DNA from: Novosphingobium sp. ST904
GTDB lineage: Bacteria; Pseudomonadota; Alphaproteobacteria; Sphingomonadales; Sphingomonadaceae
NCBI RefSeq assembly: GCF_001298105.1
Contig: NZ_LGJH01000163.1
Coordinates: forward strand, 109,728-173,727
Reading direction: 5' to 3'
Length of the DNA stretch: 64,000 bases
In this document: positions 8,911-21,700 of the stretch, piece by piece
How the letters are laid out: every line of letters starts with the position of its first letter
How positions within the stretch are numbered: position 1 is the first letter of the stretch
Translations under genes and position numbers: made by a program
The notes under the pieces: model-generated
Told to the model about the DNA's origin: nothing
The model's database searches: none
The model's input: only the letters and a program-made list of their open reading frames with translations

Positions 8911-10817
8911 ATGCGCCAAATCCATCACTGGTTGCGAGACTGTCTTCGGGATGCCTCGGGCAATATCCTGCCCATGGCTGCGGTGGGAATGCTGGTCGCG
9001 GTCGTCGTGGTGGGTGCCGCGGTCGATATCAGCCGCACCTACAAGGTACAGAACCAGCTTCAGGCCGCTTGTGACGCGGCAGTACTCGCCGGACGTCGCT
9101 CGGTGACGACGAACGGACTCGACGAAGCGTCTAAGGCGATCGCAAGGAACTATTTCGCGACCAATTTCAACGATGGTGTGCACGAGAGCACGGGAACCAC
9201 TTTCGACTCCACGTCCGACGACGATGGCCAGACGGTGAAGGGCACGGCTTCCACCACCGTCAACACGCTCATCATGCGACTGGTCGGCTACGATACGTTT
9301 CCGGTCAACGTTCACTGCACGTCCTCGATGGGCGTGGGCAACGCGGATGTCATGATGGTGCTCGACACGACAGGGTCGATGGGGGAAGCGCTGGGCAGTT
9401 CCACCCGCATCGCCGCCCTGCGTTCCGCCGTGAAGAACTTCTACAAGACGCTCTCCACCGCGACGAACGATACCAACGCCCGCGTCCGCTACGGGTTCGT
9501 TCCCTACAGTTCCACGGTCAACGTCGGGCACCTGCTTTCCGAACTCAATCCGGCGTTCCTGGCGAATTCCGCCGACTACCAGTCGCGCCAGCCGGTGTTC
9601 TACAATGTCTCGAAAGGGACGAAGGGCACATCGACGGTCGAGTACAAGAACGCGGGCAGCAGCAACACGTCGAAGAGCTACAATTCGTCGAGCGCCTGCA
9701 ATTCGGCGCTCTCTGCCAACGATACGGACTACAAGGACTACGGTTCCGCCACGAGCACGACTTCGACTTCGGGAACGAGCCCCAATGTCGTCGTCAACGT
9801 CGTGACCACGCAGCCGCAGCGCAAGATGGAGTATTCTTGCGCCAAGTCCGGCAGCAAGTATTACCTTTATACTTATACGTACACGCGCGACAAGGTCACG
9901 ACCCAGCCTTACACGAACGCCACGACCAATGCGCCGACGTCGGGATATACGTTCGATCACTTCGAATACATGAAGCTGACGCGCGACACGAGCCTGTTCA
10001 AGACCTTTGCCGCAACCGCGGTCAACAACGGAACCAACGGCGCGTCGGTTTCCTATACCTGGGGCGGCTGCATCATCGAGCGCCAGACGGTCAACAGCGA
10101 TAAGTTTTCTTACTCCTCCATTACCGGCATGTCCCCTTCCGGCGCGCTCGACGTGGATATCGATACTGCGCCGGGAACGGGCAATGCGACGCGCTGGGCC
10201 CCGCTGTGGCCGGAGATTTCCTATCGCCGCGCCGGAAGCGCGCCAACACCTACACGCTCGATCCTGGCACGACAGGCGCTTCGGCTGGAACCTACTGCCC
10301 GGCAAAATCGCAACTGCTCCAGGAAATGGACCAGAAGAGCTTCAATGCCTACGCGGATTCGCTGACGGCGGTGGGCGGAACCTATCTTGATATCGGGATG
10401 ATCTGGGGTGGGCGTCTGCTTTCGCCCGACGGCATCTTCGGTTCCGTGGTGAACAAGGATCCGTCGAACGGCGGCGAAGTTTCGCGCCACATCATTTTCA
10501 TGACCGACGGCTACATGGATACCGCCAACTACGTGCCTACCGCGTGGGGGATGGAATGGTGGGATCGCCGCACGACGAGCGATGGCTCGAAGCTCCAGGA
10601 GGACGCACGCCACACGCAGCGCTTCCTCTCGGTCTGCGAGGCGATCAAGGCGAAGGGCATCCGGGTCTGGGTGATCGCCTTTACCTCGGCCCTGTCCACC
10701 GATCTCCAGACCTGCGCTTCGGATGACAGTTCGTTCACCGCGAACAATTCCACGGAACTCGATTCCGCTTTCCAGGAAATCGCCAAGCAGGTCGGCGAGC
10801 TCAGGATTACCCAGTGA
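8911..10817 (+). CDS. TadG-like pilus-assembly protein with von Willebrand factor A domain (apparent frameshift)
   Basis: The protein (635 residues once repaired) begins with the Tad/Flp-type N-terminus: DASGNILPMAAVGMLVA followed by a hydrophobic helix and an AACDAAVLAGRR segment, as in TadG proteins. A VWA domain follows with a MIDAS-like DTTGSMGE motif (about residues 152-159) and a later HIIFMTDGYMD strand. Between them lies an unusual Ser/Thr/Tyr-rich stretch (about residues 230-350). The frame breaks near 10240; adding one C (GCCGG to GCCCGG) joins the halves at YRRARKRANTYTLD. The stop overlaps the next start as GTGA. Proteins of this family sit in the cell envelope with TadE/TadF pseudopilins. 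No tadA, tadB, tadC or secretin genes are nearby, so partners would be encoded elsewhere. Confidence 0.85.
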
Positions 10818-11437
10818 AGCGTAGCGGGCATCATCGCCCGGTGCGTCGCTTCGCGGCCCTGCTGCGCCGCTGCGGCGCCGCCCGGGAAGGCGTGACGGCC
10901 GTTGAGTTCGCGCTGGCGGCGCCGGTGCTGATCATGCTCCTGATGGGAATCTTCGACATCGGACACATGGCCTATGTCCGGGCCGTGCTTCAGGGTGCGG
11001 TCCAGCAGGTTGCCCGTAACGCGACGCTGGAAACCGCCGACACGGCAACGGAGGATGCGTTCGTCAGCAAGATCGTGGGCGGCGTCGCGCCCGGTGCCGT
11101 GGTGGAATTCTCGCGCTCCAGCTACTACGACTTTACCGACATTGCCCGGCCGGAATCGTGGAACGACAAGAACAACAACGGCATATGCGATAACGGCGAG
11201 ACCTATACGGACGAGAACAAGAACGGGCAGTGGGATGCCGACGTCGGAAAAAGCGGTAACGGCGGCGCGAACGATGTCGTGATCTACAAGGTCAATGTCA
11301 CCTACAGCCCACTGTTCCCCATTCCCGGCCTGACCAACCGCGACGCCACGCGCACGCTCAGCGCAACGGCGGTCAAGAAGAACCAGCCCTACTCGCTGCA
11401 ACAGGCTTATGGTTCCGCGGCGGGGACCTGCAGATGA
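10814..11437 (+). CDS. TadE-like pseudopilin with two calcium-type loops
   Basis: The 207-residue product has the TadE signature GVTAVEFALAAPVLIMLLMG (residues 26-45): a glutamate next to a single hydrophobic helix, with prepilin-peptidase-like processing expected. Residues 118-129 (DKNNNGICDNGE) and 133-144 (DENKNGQWDADV) are two tandem acidic loops of the DxNxNGxxD type found in dockerin and EF-hand calcium sites. The start is GTG, overlapping the TadG stop, and the stop overlaps the next ATG, so the three genes form one coupled operon. TadE-type proteins help assemble Flp pili or related envelope structures. The calcium binding is inferred from the motif only. Confidence 0.87.
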   Translation: MKRSGHHRPVRRFAALLRRCGAAREGVTAVEFALAAPVLIMLLMGIFDIGHMAYVRAVLQGAVQQVARNATLETADTATEDAFVSKIVGGVAPGAVVEFSRSSYYDFTDIARPESWNDKNNNGICDNGETYTDENKNGQWDADVGKSGNGGANDVVIYKVNVTYSPLFPIPGLTNRDATRTLSATAVKKNQPYSLQQAYGSAAGTCR

Positions 11438-12117
11438 ACCGGCGAGTTGCATTGCTGCGCCCGCTTGCCACCTGTCTTGGCAAACTGCTCCGGGATCGGA
11501 GCGGCGTGTCGATCCTGGAGTTTGCGCTCGTCCTGCCGGTCCTGCTGACGCTGGGGCTTTACGGTACCGAACTGGCCTACATGTCGATGATAAAGATGCA
11601 GGTCGGCGAGATCGCCACGTCGGTGGCGGACAACGCCTCTCGGCTCGGCCAGACCGACAACAGTTCGGTAACGCCCACCGTTACCGAAACCCAGGTCGAT
11701 TCAGTGATGTGGGGGGCCTTGTCGGAAGGTGCTTCCTTCGATTTCAACGCGAACGGCAGGATCATCCTGTCCAGTCTGGAAATCGATTCCGCTTCCAATC
11801 GCCAGTATATCCATTGGCAGAGGTGCCGCGGGGAGCTTGATCGCGCGTCAAGCTACGGGATTTCGGGCACCGGCAAGACGGGCAAGGTGCTCGACGGCAT
11901 GGGGCAGACCGATCACAAGATCTACGCGACCGCCAATTCGGCGGTGATGTATGTCGAGGTCTTCTTCCACTACCAGCCGCTGTTCGGGGACATGTTCGTC
12001 AAGAACACGAGCTTCCACCAGGAGGCGGCCTTTCTGATCCGCGACGACCGCAGTCTCAATCCGACCGGCTCGACAGACGGCATTACCGGCAGCGGCGGGC
12101 AGTCTCACTGCACCTGA
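11434..12117 (+). CDS. TadE-like pseudopilin
   Basis: This 227-residue protein carries the second TadE-type signature of the operon (RSGVSILEFALVLPVLLTLGL, with one helix at about residues 24-45), followed by a helix rich in Met and a periplasmic region without a recognised fold. It starts with ATG overlapping the previous stop (ATGA). The order TadG-TadE-TadE is a common short cluster in alphaproteobacteria. No other Tad gene is present in the window. It probably sits in the inner membrane as a minor pseudopilin. Confidence 0.85.
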   Translation: MNRRVALLRPLATCLGKLLRDRSGVSILEFALVLPVLLTLGLYGTELAYMSMIKMQVGEIATSVADNASRLGQTDNSSVTPTVTETQVDSVMWGALSEGASFDFNANGRIILSSLEIDSASNRQYIHWQRCRGELDRASSYGISGTGKTGKVLDGMGQTDHKIYATANSAVMYVEVFFHYQPLFGDMFVKNTSFHQEAAFLIRDDRSLNPTGSTDGITGSGGQSHCT

Positions 12118-12781
12118 CGTATTGCCGGGCGTTCTGACCGGCAGGCTTGGGCTATCCGGTCGGAGCAGGAAATTCCGAAGGGTTTCATCCAGTTCCGTGC
12201 GATTACGGACTTTTCCGGGGAGATCTGCCGTGCCGTCTCGATCCGGAAAGCGTGCAAACGACGCATAAGACTGGATTTTCGGTAACTTGACGATGATCGG
12301 GCGCATTGCGGCGTTACCCCGCAAAGCCGGGGAAGATGCCGCCCATGAGGGGCCGCCTTGCGTTCAATACTGCGCGCATCCCTATCCGGCAGCGCCCGAT
12401 GCCGCACTTCCTGACCGAAGTTCTTGATCCGCATTCCCAATTTCACTGCGGCAATCCATCCGAAGCGGACGGGAAAGTGCTGTTCGCGATTGAGACGCGA
12501 ACCTATCGATGCACTCAGTAAAAATAGAATAAACCTGTCAGGGATGTGGTGACCTCATAATAGTATCCACGATATCTATCGCAATTTTGCTGGCCATGAT
12601 GACGTAACGAAAGTTCGTATGGCCTGGAATACGATCTGCACGTTCCGGATAAACGCTGATTTAGCCGTAATATGACGGAGCTAACACGCGGATATTTCTC
12701 CCCGCGCACGCGTCTTTCCAGAACGCTGCCCAAAACGCGCCGCCAGGCGGCGAGGCGATCCTTCTTTCTGGGAGACGTTCG
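12118..12781 (+). other. Geneless region upstream of the adhesin gene
   Basis: In these 664 bp no reading frame looks like a protein. The first 390 bp are GC-rich and featureless. The stretch from about 12505 to 12680 is noticeably richer in A and T than the surrounding DNA and probably contains the promoter of the secretion locus, though no convincing -35/-10 pair could be fixed by eye. A GGGAG ribosome binding site stands just before the ATG at 12782. Confidence 0.5.
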
Positions 12782-15700
12782 ATGGAAAAGCGTGTCGAAA
12801 TCACCAATCGCACAACCCGGACCGTCAATACCACCACGGCACGGGAAGGCGTCACGCAGATCGCCGTCCAGCCAGGTTCCAATGTGAAGGTAGTGGCGCC
12901 GCCCAGCAGCGTGTCCTCGATGGTCCGCGAAGGTGACGATCTCGTCATAACGTTCTCGGATGGCTCCACCATTCGTCTGGACGGCTACTTTGCCTGTCCG
13001 GCGGACGATATCGGCCAGCTCAGCTTCGGCGATCCGGGCAGCGGCGAACAGTGGCTCGTCCATCTTGGAGATGCCGCCTGCTTCGCGCCTGCCGACGCTT
13101 CGACCGAACCTCTCGATTTCAGCATGTCGCCGCTGGGTGCGGCTGGCGGCGGCGGGATCGGCACGGGCGCTCTGCTCGCGCTGGGCGCGCTGGGTGTGGG
13201 CGGGGGGATCGCGCTTGCTGCCAGCGGCGGGGGTGGTCACTCCGACGAACCGGTGGATACGACACCTCCGGCCGCGCCGACCGTGGCGGCAACAAACGGC
13301 ACTGTCCTGAGCGGAACGGCGGAACCCGGCGCCACAGTGCGTATCGACATCAACGGTGACGGCACCACCGATGCCACCGTGACGGCCAACGCAAGCGGAA
13401 GCTGGACCTATACGCCGACGACGCCGATCGCCGACGGCACCACGGTTACAGTAAGAGCGGTGGACGCTGCCGGGAACGTCAGCACGCCGGCATCGGTCAC
13501 GGTCGATGCCGCGCCTCCCGCGGTGCCGACGATCAGCGCGGCTGCCGACGATGTCGGGGCCATCCAGGGCAATGTCGCAAGCGGCGGCGCAACCGATGAT
13601 ACCCGTCCGGCGCTATCGGGCACGGCCGAAGCGGGATCGACCGTTTCCATCTACGACAACGGCACCCTGATCGGCACCGCTACGGCGAGTTCGACAGGCA
13701 CCTGGAGCTTCACGCCGCCCAGCGCTCTGGCACAAGGCCATCACAGCTTCACGATCACCGCGAAGGACGCGGTCGGTAATGTCAGCGCGGCATCTCCGGC
13801 TTACGAGTTGACGGTGGACACCGCCTCTCCGACGGCGCCCGTGCTCAATCCGACGGACGGGATCACGGTTTCCGGCACCGCCGAGGCGGGCACCATTGTC
13901 TCGATCGACGTCGATGGTGATGGAACCCCCGATGCAACCGCCGTTGCCGGGCCTACCGGCAGCTGGAGCGTGACGCTGGATGAGCCGCTTGCCGATGGCA
14001 CGGTGGTGAGTGCCACGGCGACAGACGCGGCCGGGAACAGTTCGCCGGCAGCGACCGTCACGGTGGATGGCGACATCGACACGACCCCGCCGCCCGTGCC
14101 GGGCGTGGGCGGCGCGGACGATGATACGGGCGCGATCCAGGGTAATCTCGCGAACGGGGCGATTACCGACGATTCCACGCCCGAATTCAGCGGGTCTGGC
14201 GGGGAACCGGGATCGACCGTCTCCGTCTACGACAATGGCGTGCTGATCGGCTCGACCACGGTTGACGGCGATGGGGACTGGCAGTTCACCCCGTCTCCTC
14301 CACTGGGAGAGGGCGGCCATAGCCTGACCTTCACTTCAAGCGACGGAGACGGCAACGAGAGCGCCCCGTCGCAGCCTTTCGCGTTCACGGTCGATACCGT
14401 GCCGCCCCTGGCCGCCACGGTCGACCCCAGCAACGGCGCGGCCTTGACCGGCACGGCCGAGCCGGGTTCGGTCGTCAACATCGACTTCGGCGATGACGGC
14501 ACGATCGACGGGACCGCGCTCACCAATGCCGCGGGGGACTGGGTCTTCGTGCCCACCACACACATTCCCGACGGCACGACCGTCATCATCACGGTGAGCG
14601 ATGCGGCCGGAAACAGTTCGCCGCCCGTGACCGTGGTCGTGGATATCGAAGCGGCCGTCGCGCCTATCATTCTCCGGGTCGTTGACGATGCCGCGCCGCA
14701 GACCGGCACCGTGCCCAGCGGAGGTCTCACCAACGATGCCACGCCGACGATCGGCGGCACGGCCGAAGCAGGCTCTACCGTCTCCGTGTACGACAATGAC
14801 GTGCTGCTCGGCACGGCCATCGCGAACGGATCGGGCGACTGGACGTTCACGGCGGCGGCCTTGCCCGAAGGAGACCACATCTTCGCCGTCACGTCCGTAA
14901 ACGAGGCGGGCGGGGTAGGCGGGCCGTCTTCCGGATATGCCGTTACGATCGACCTCAGCGCACCCGCCGCGCCCACGCTCAGCCCGACAGATGGCATAAC
15001 CCTGTCCGGCACGGCCGAGGCCGGGGCGACCGTTACGGTGGACACGAACGGCGATGGAACCCCGGACGCCAGCGTGATCGCCGGAGACGGTGGGCAGTGG
15101 AGCGTCACTTTTGCCGCCCCGCTCGCGGATGGAACTGTCGTCAGTGTGATCGCCACCGATGCGGCTGGGAATCCGTCGCCTGCGGCAACCACCACCGTGG
15201 ATGCCGAGCTGGACAGTACACCGCCCCCGGTTCCCGTGCTGGTTTCGGCCACCGATGACATGGGCACGGTGCAGGGGCCGCTGGCCAATGGTGCGGTGAC
15301 CGATGACACCCAACTCGACTGGCGGGCACGGCCGAGGCGGGTGTCCTGGTCTCGATCTATGACGGCGCAAACCTCCTCGGTACGGTCGTCGCTGATGGCT
15401 CGGGGGCCTGGAACTTTACCCCGACCCTTGCACAGGGCGCACATAGCCTGACCTTCACCACTACCGACAGCGAGGGTAACGAAAGCCAGGCCACGCCTGT
15501 CTTCGGCCTGACCGTGGATACGACGGCCCCTGCGGCGCCTGTCATCAATCCTTCCAACGGATCGCTGGTCTCCGGCACGGCCGAGGCAGGCGCCGTGGTT
15601 CGGCTGGACCTGAACGGCAATGGCACCGTGGATGCCACGGTGCAGGCCGGCCCTTCGGGTTCGTGGTCCTACACCCCGGCCACGCCGCTAGCCGATGGCA

Positions 15701-18700
15701 GTACGGTGATCGCCACCGCTACGGACGCCGCCGGGAATACCTCGCTTCAGGGTTCGACCACCATTGATCGCAGCCCGCCACCAGCGCCCGTCGTAACATC
15801 AGCAGCCGACGATGTCGGCGCGAGCCAGGGCATGCTGGCGAGCGGTTCGTCCACGGATGACGGTCAACCGGCTTTGTCGGGCACGGCGGAAGCCAATTCG
15901 ACGGTATCCGTCTACGACGGCCCAACCTTGCTGGGAACGACCACGGCAAGCGGGGCGGGGAGCTGGACCTTCACGCCCACCGCGCCGCTGAGCCAGGGAA
16001 CCCATACACTCACGATTACGGCGACCGATGCGGTAGGCAATGTCAGCGCCAATTCCGCACCTTTCACTCTGACGATCGACAATACCCCTCCGGCAGCGCC
16101 TGCCATCTCGTCGATTGCCGACGATTTCGGGGACAGCCAGGGGCCCGTTTCCAATGGCGGAACCACGGACGATGCACGCCCCACGCTGACCGGCACATCG
16201 GAGGCCAATGCAACCGTCTCCGTTTACGACAACGGCGCGCTGCTGGGCACGACCACGGCGAACGGTTCTGGGGCATGGAGCTTCACGCCGGTTTCGGCGC
16301 TGGGGCAGGGCAGTCACAGCTTCGTCGTCACTGCTGCGGATGCCGCTGGCAACGTCAGCGCACAATCGCCGGCCTACGTGGTGTCGATCAACAATTCCGT
16401 GCCCGACACGCCCGCAATCGCGATCGCAGTGGACAATGTGGGGCTGGAGCAGGGCGCCGTCGTCAATGGCGGCATCACCAACGACACCCAGCCGAGCCTC
16501 TCCGGCACGGCAGCCCCCAACTCCACCGTTACGATCCTGCGCGGCGGTATTCCCGTGGCCACGGTATCGGCCGATGCCCTGGGCGGCTGGAACTATACGC
16601 CTGCGGCGCCTCTGGCGCAGGGCACTTACAGCTACACCGTGATGAGCATCAATGCGGCCGGCAACGAAAGCGCGCTGTCATCGCCTTACGTTGTCACCGT
16701 GGACACGACACCGCCGGCCGCGCCGCTGTTCGGTAGCGCGAACGACAATGTCGGCACCGTTCAGGGGCCGCTGCCGAGCGGTTCGGTCACTGACGATATT
16801 CTTCCCACGCTTGCAGGTTCCGCCGAACCGGGAGCGACGGTCACCATCTTCCACAACGGTAATGCAATCGGCACGGCGGCGGTGAACGGCCTTGGCATCT
16901 GGAGCTTCACGCCCGGCACCGCGCTGGCGGAGGGGCCGCACAACTTCACCGCCGTCGCTACCGATGCGGCCGGCAACGTGAGCGTGCCTTCGGGAACCTT
17001 TACCCTTGTTGTCGACGTAACGCCGCCCGCTGATCCCACGATCAATCCGAGCACGGGAACCACCCTTGGCGGTACGGCCGAACCGAATGCGACGATCAAC
17101 CTCGATCTCGACGGCAACGGCACGGTAGACGTGACGACAACCGCAAACGGTTCCGGCATATGGACATACAATCCGCCGCTCCAACTTGCGGACGGGGTGA
17201 CCGTGATCGTCACGGCCACGGATGCGGCCGGCAATACCTCCGCGCCCGAAAGCATCGTGGTTGATCGCACCGCGCCCGCCGCTCCGGCCATCGTCAGCGT
17301 GACGGACGATGTGGGGCCGCAGACCGGGACCGTCGCGAACGGCGGCGCCACGGACGATACTTTGCCGGTCATCAGCGGCACCGCCGAGCATGGTGCGACG
17401 GTAACCATCTACGATAACGGCGCCGCGATCGGGCAGGCGGTGGCGGGCGTTTCCGGCACCTGGACCCTGACCCTCTCGACGCCGCTCCTGTCCGGCCCGC
17501 ATGCCTTCACCGCAGCGGCGACCGATGCCACCGGCAACCTCGGCCCGGCTTCCCCGGCCTATACCGTCACGCTTGACACGAGCACGCCGGCAGCACCCGT
17601 CATCACGCTTGTGAGCGACGATATCGGCGCTACTCAGGGTACGGTCGCCAATGGCGGCACAACGGATGACAGCAAGCCGACCGTAACCGGCACCTCGGCC
17701 GCCAATGTCGTGGTTTCCGTCTATGCGAACGGCAGCCTGCTCGGCACCACGACGGCGGACGGAACAGGCGCATGGAGCTTCACGCCGACCGGCGCCCTGA
17801 GCGGAACACCCAGCTTCACCGCCATGGCAACCAATGGCGCGGGCAATGTCAGCGCCTTTTCCAACAGCTATGCCGTGACGATCGATACCGTGCCTCCTCC
17901 GGTGCCGCAGATCACGTCGCTGACGGATAACGCGCCCAACATAACCGGACCGATCACGGACGGAGGGCTCACCAACGACACCACGCCTCTCATCAGCGGC
18001 ACCTCTGCAGCCAATGCCACGATATCCATTTTCAACAATGGCGTGCTGCTGGCGACGACGACGGCCAATGGCAGCGGCGCCTGGAGCTACACTCCAACCC
18101 TGGGACAAGGCGCGCAGAGCATCACCGTCAGCGCGACCAATTCGGCTGGAAACACCAGCGGGGTCTCGTCGCCCTTCGCCTTCACCATCGATGCAACCGC
18201 GCCGGGCGCACCTTCCGTCCACCCCAGTAACGGGCAGATTCTGTCCGGCACGGCGGAGGCGAACGCCTTCATCGATATCGATATCGGCAACAACGGGTCG
18301 ATCGACACGCGCGTACAGGCCAATGCTTCGGGAGAGTGGAGCTACACTCTGCCGAGCAATCCGGGGAACAACACGCCGGTTTCGGTAACGGCGGTGGATG
18401 CGGCGGGGAACGTCTCGGGCGCGACGACGATCACTGTGGATGCGGTTGCGCCGGGGGTTCCCGCGCTTACCGCCGTGACGGACGATCAGGGCGCGGTTGT
18501 GGGGGCCGTCAGCGCCAACGGCTCCACCGACGATACACTGCCGGTGCTCAGCGGAACGGCGGAAGGGAATGCGACCGTCACGATACTCGACAACGGATCG
18601 GCTATCGGAACCGTACAGGCCAACAATGCCGGAAACTGGACCTTCACGCCCTCGGCACCGCTGGGGCAGGGATCGCACAGCATCACGATCACCGCGACCG

Positions 18701-21700
18701 ATGCAGCCGGAAACACCGGCACGGCCTCGGCTCCCTTCGTGTTCTCCGTGGACACGAATGCGCCGCCGGCACCTACGATCCTGACCGTTGCGGATGATGT
18801 CCTGCCGCAGACCGGAACGGTTGCGAGCGGGGGCTCCACCAACGATACGCAACCGGTCATTTCCGGTACGGCGGAAGCCGGTGCGACGATCACCCTCTAT
18901 ATCAACGGGTCCGCCTATCCGGCCACGACCACTGCCGACATCAACGGAGACTGGTCGTTCTCGCCCGTCTTGCCTGAAGGCAACTACAACTTCGCCGTTA
19001 CGGCAACCGACCGGGCCGGTAACGTCAGCCCGCAATCGGTCGCTTACACCGTTCGCGTGGATACGACAGCTCCCGCCGACCCGACCCTGAACCCGACCGA
19101 CGGCACAACGGTGTCCGGCACCGGAGAGGCCGGCGCGGTGATCCAGGTTCATACCGATGCCATCGGCGTTCCCGATACGACTGCCACGGTAGACAGTTTC
19201 GGGCAGTGGAGCGTCACTTTCAGCCCCACACTTCCGAATGGCACGGAGATCACCGTCGTTGCCGTCGATGCGGCCGGCAACGTTTCGGGCAGCGATTCCG
19301 AAATCGTCAATACCGGCATGAATACGACACCGCCGCCGATCCCGTCAGCACCCGTAATCGCGGATGACGTCGGCACCACGCAGGGGCCGATCGGTCCGGG
19401 CGGCGTTACCGATGATCCGGTTCCCGAGATTCACGGCACGGCGCAAGTGGGCTCGCTTGTCACCATCTATGACAATGGCGTCCAGATCGGCACCGTAATC
19501 GCCGATACGTTTGGCGAGTGGAGCATCTCCCCTGCGCTGGGAGACGGCGCACACAGCATTACCGCCACGGCTACGGACAACGGCGTGCAGAGCCTCAACA
19601 GCCCGCCGCTCGCCTTCGAGGTCGATACGGTGCCTCCCGCGGCGCCCACGGTCAATGCCAGCAATGGCACCACCCTGACAGGCACGGCAGAGGCGGGCGC
19701 TACCGTCAATCTCGATTTCGATGGCGATAGCAACACCGATGCCTCGGTGCTGGCGGACCCGTCCGGAAACTGGACGTATACACCGCCGACGCCGCTCTCG
19801 AACGGGACCGTGGTCAGGGCAGTGGCGGTGGACCCTGCCGGAAACGCTTCGCCTCCCGGCACGGCAACGATCGACCGCGCGCCTCCTTCGCCGCCGGCCA
19901 TCGCCACGGTGACGGACGATGTCGGTCCGGTGACAGGCTCCGTGAACAGCGGCGGCCAGACCGACGATACGCGGCCCACGCTTTCCGGCACGACCGAGGG
20001 GAATGCGACCGTAACCGTCTACGACGGCGCAACGCTGCTGGGAACGACCACGGCCAACGGCGCGGGCAATTGGGCCTTCACGCCCACGACACCGCTGGGA
20101 CAAGGCGGCCACAGCTTCACGATCACTGCCACCGATACGCTCGGCAATGTCAGTCTGCCTTCCCCGGCCTATACGGTCACGGTCGTCACCACGGCGCCGG
20201 CAACGCCTGTCATCACCGGCGCCACCGATGACGTGGGGTCGATCCAGGGGCCGGTCGCCAGCGGCGGGGTAACCGACGACGCGCGGCCGACGCTGGTCGG
20301 CACCGCTCCCGCCAATGTGACGGTTTCGATCTATCAGGGCGCGACGCTGGTCGGCACCACCACTTCCAACGGGTCCGGCGCATGGAGCTTCACGCCTTCC
20401 ACGCCGCTGTCGAGCGGGCTCCACAACCTGACCGCTGTTGCCACCGATCCGGCAGGCAACCAGAGCGCGACATCGAACACCTATAGCCTGACGGTGGATA
20501 ACACGGCGCCGAGCACGCCGGTCCTGGCATCGGTCACGGATGATGTCGGCCTGATCCAGGGACCGCTCGCCAACGGCGCGACGACGGATGATGCCCGTCC
20601 GACCCTTGCCGGAACGGCAGAGGGCAATGCGACGATATCGATCTTCGATGGGGCGACGCTGGTGGGCACGACCACGGCAAATGCCTCCGGCGCATGGAGC
20701 TTCACGCCTTCCGGCCCCTTGTCCTCCGGACCGCATGCCCTGACCGTTACGGCCACGGATGCGGCAGGCAATCAGAGCGGTGCAACCACCGTCTTCAATC
20801 TCACCGTCGATACCAGCGCACCTGCAACGCCTGCCATCACTGGCGCCGCCGATGACGTCGGCACGACGCAGGGGCCGGTCGCCAGCGGCGGCGTTACCGA
20901 CGATGCCACGCCGCTCCTGTCCGGCACCGCCGAGGCAAACTCCATCGTCTCGGTCTACAACGGCGCGGTCCTGCTTGGTACTGCGACGGCGAACGGGGCG
21001 GGTGCCTGGAGCTTCACGCCGCCATCTCCGCTGTCCGATGGACCACACAGCTTTACCGTCACGGCGCGTGATGCAGCGGGCAACGTCAGTCCATCGTCCA
21101 CGGCCTACGTCGTCGTCGTGGACACCACGCCTCCCTCGGCTCCGCTGATCGCCAGCGTTACAGACGATGTGGGAAGCCGTACCGGCGCGCTGGCGAACGG
21201 CGCGGCCACCGATGATACCCGGCCAACGCTTTCGGGCACGTCGGAGGCCAATGCCACCGTCTCGATCTACGACAACGGCACGCTGGTCGCACCACCACCG
21301 CGAACGGGTCTGGCGCCTGGAGCTACACCCCTCCTGCCGCACTTGCCCAGGGCGATCACAGCCTTACCGTTCGGGCAACGGATGCCGCAGGCAATCTTGG
21401 CCCTGCCTCTTCGCCATTCGCGATCCGGGTCGACACCAGCGCCCCTGCCGCGCCGACGATCTCCAGCGTTACCGACGATGTCGGCACCGTGCAGGGCTCG
21501 GTCGCCAATGGCGGCGTGACCAACGACACAGTGCCGCTCCTTCGCGGCACCGCCGAGGCGGGATCGACGCTGACGCTGTTGGCGAACGGAGTGTCGATCG
21601 GCACGACGCTGGTGGATGCGAGCGGCAACTGGACGTTCAGTCCATCGCCGGCGCTGGGCGAGGGGACATACAGCTTCACCGCTACCGCCACGGATGCCGC

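Noticed and set aside
8857..10305. A 482-residue minus-strand open frame.
   Set aside because: It is antisense to the TadG-like gene, which has a recognisable Tad N-terminus and VWA motif.
16678..19152. An 824-residue minus-strand open frame rich in Arg and Gly.
   Set aside because: It is the antisense of the adhesin Ig array; the regular pattern comes from the repeats on the plus strand.
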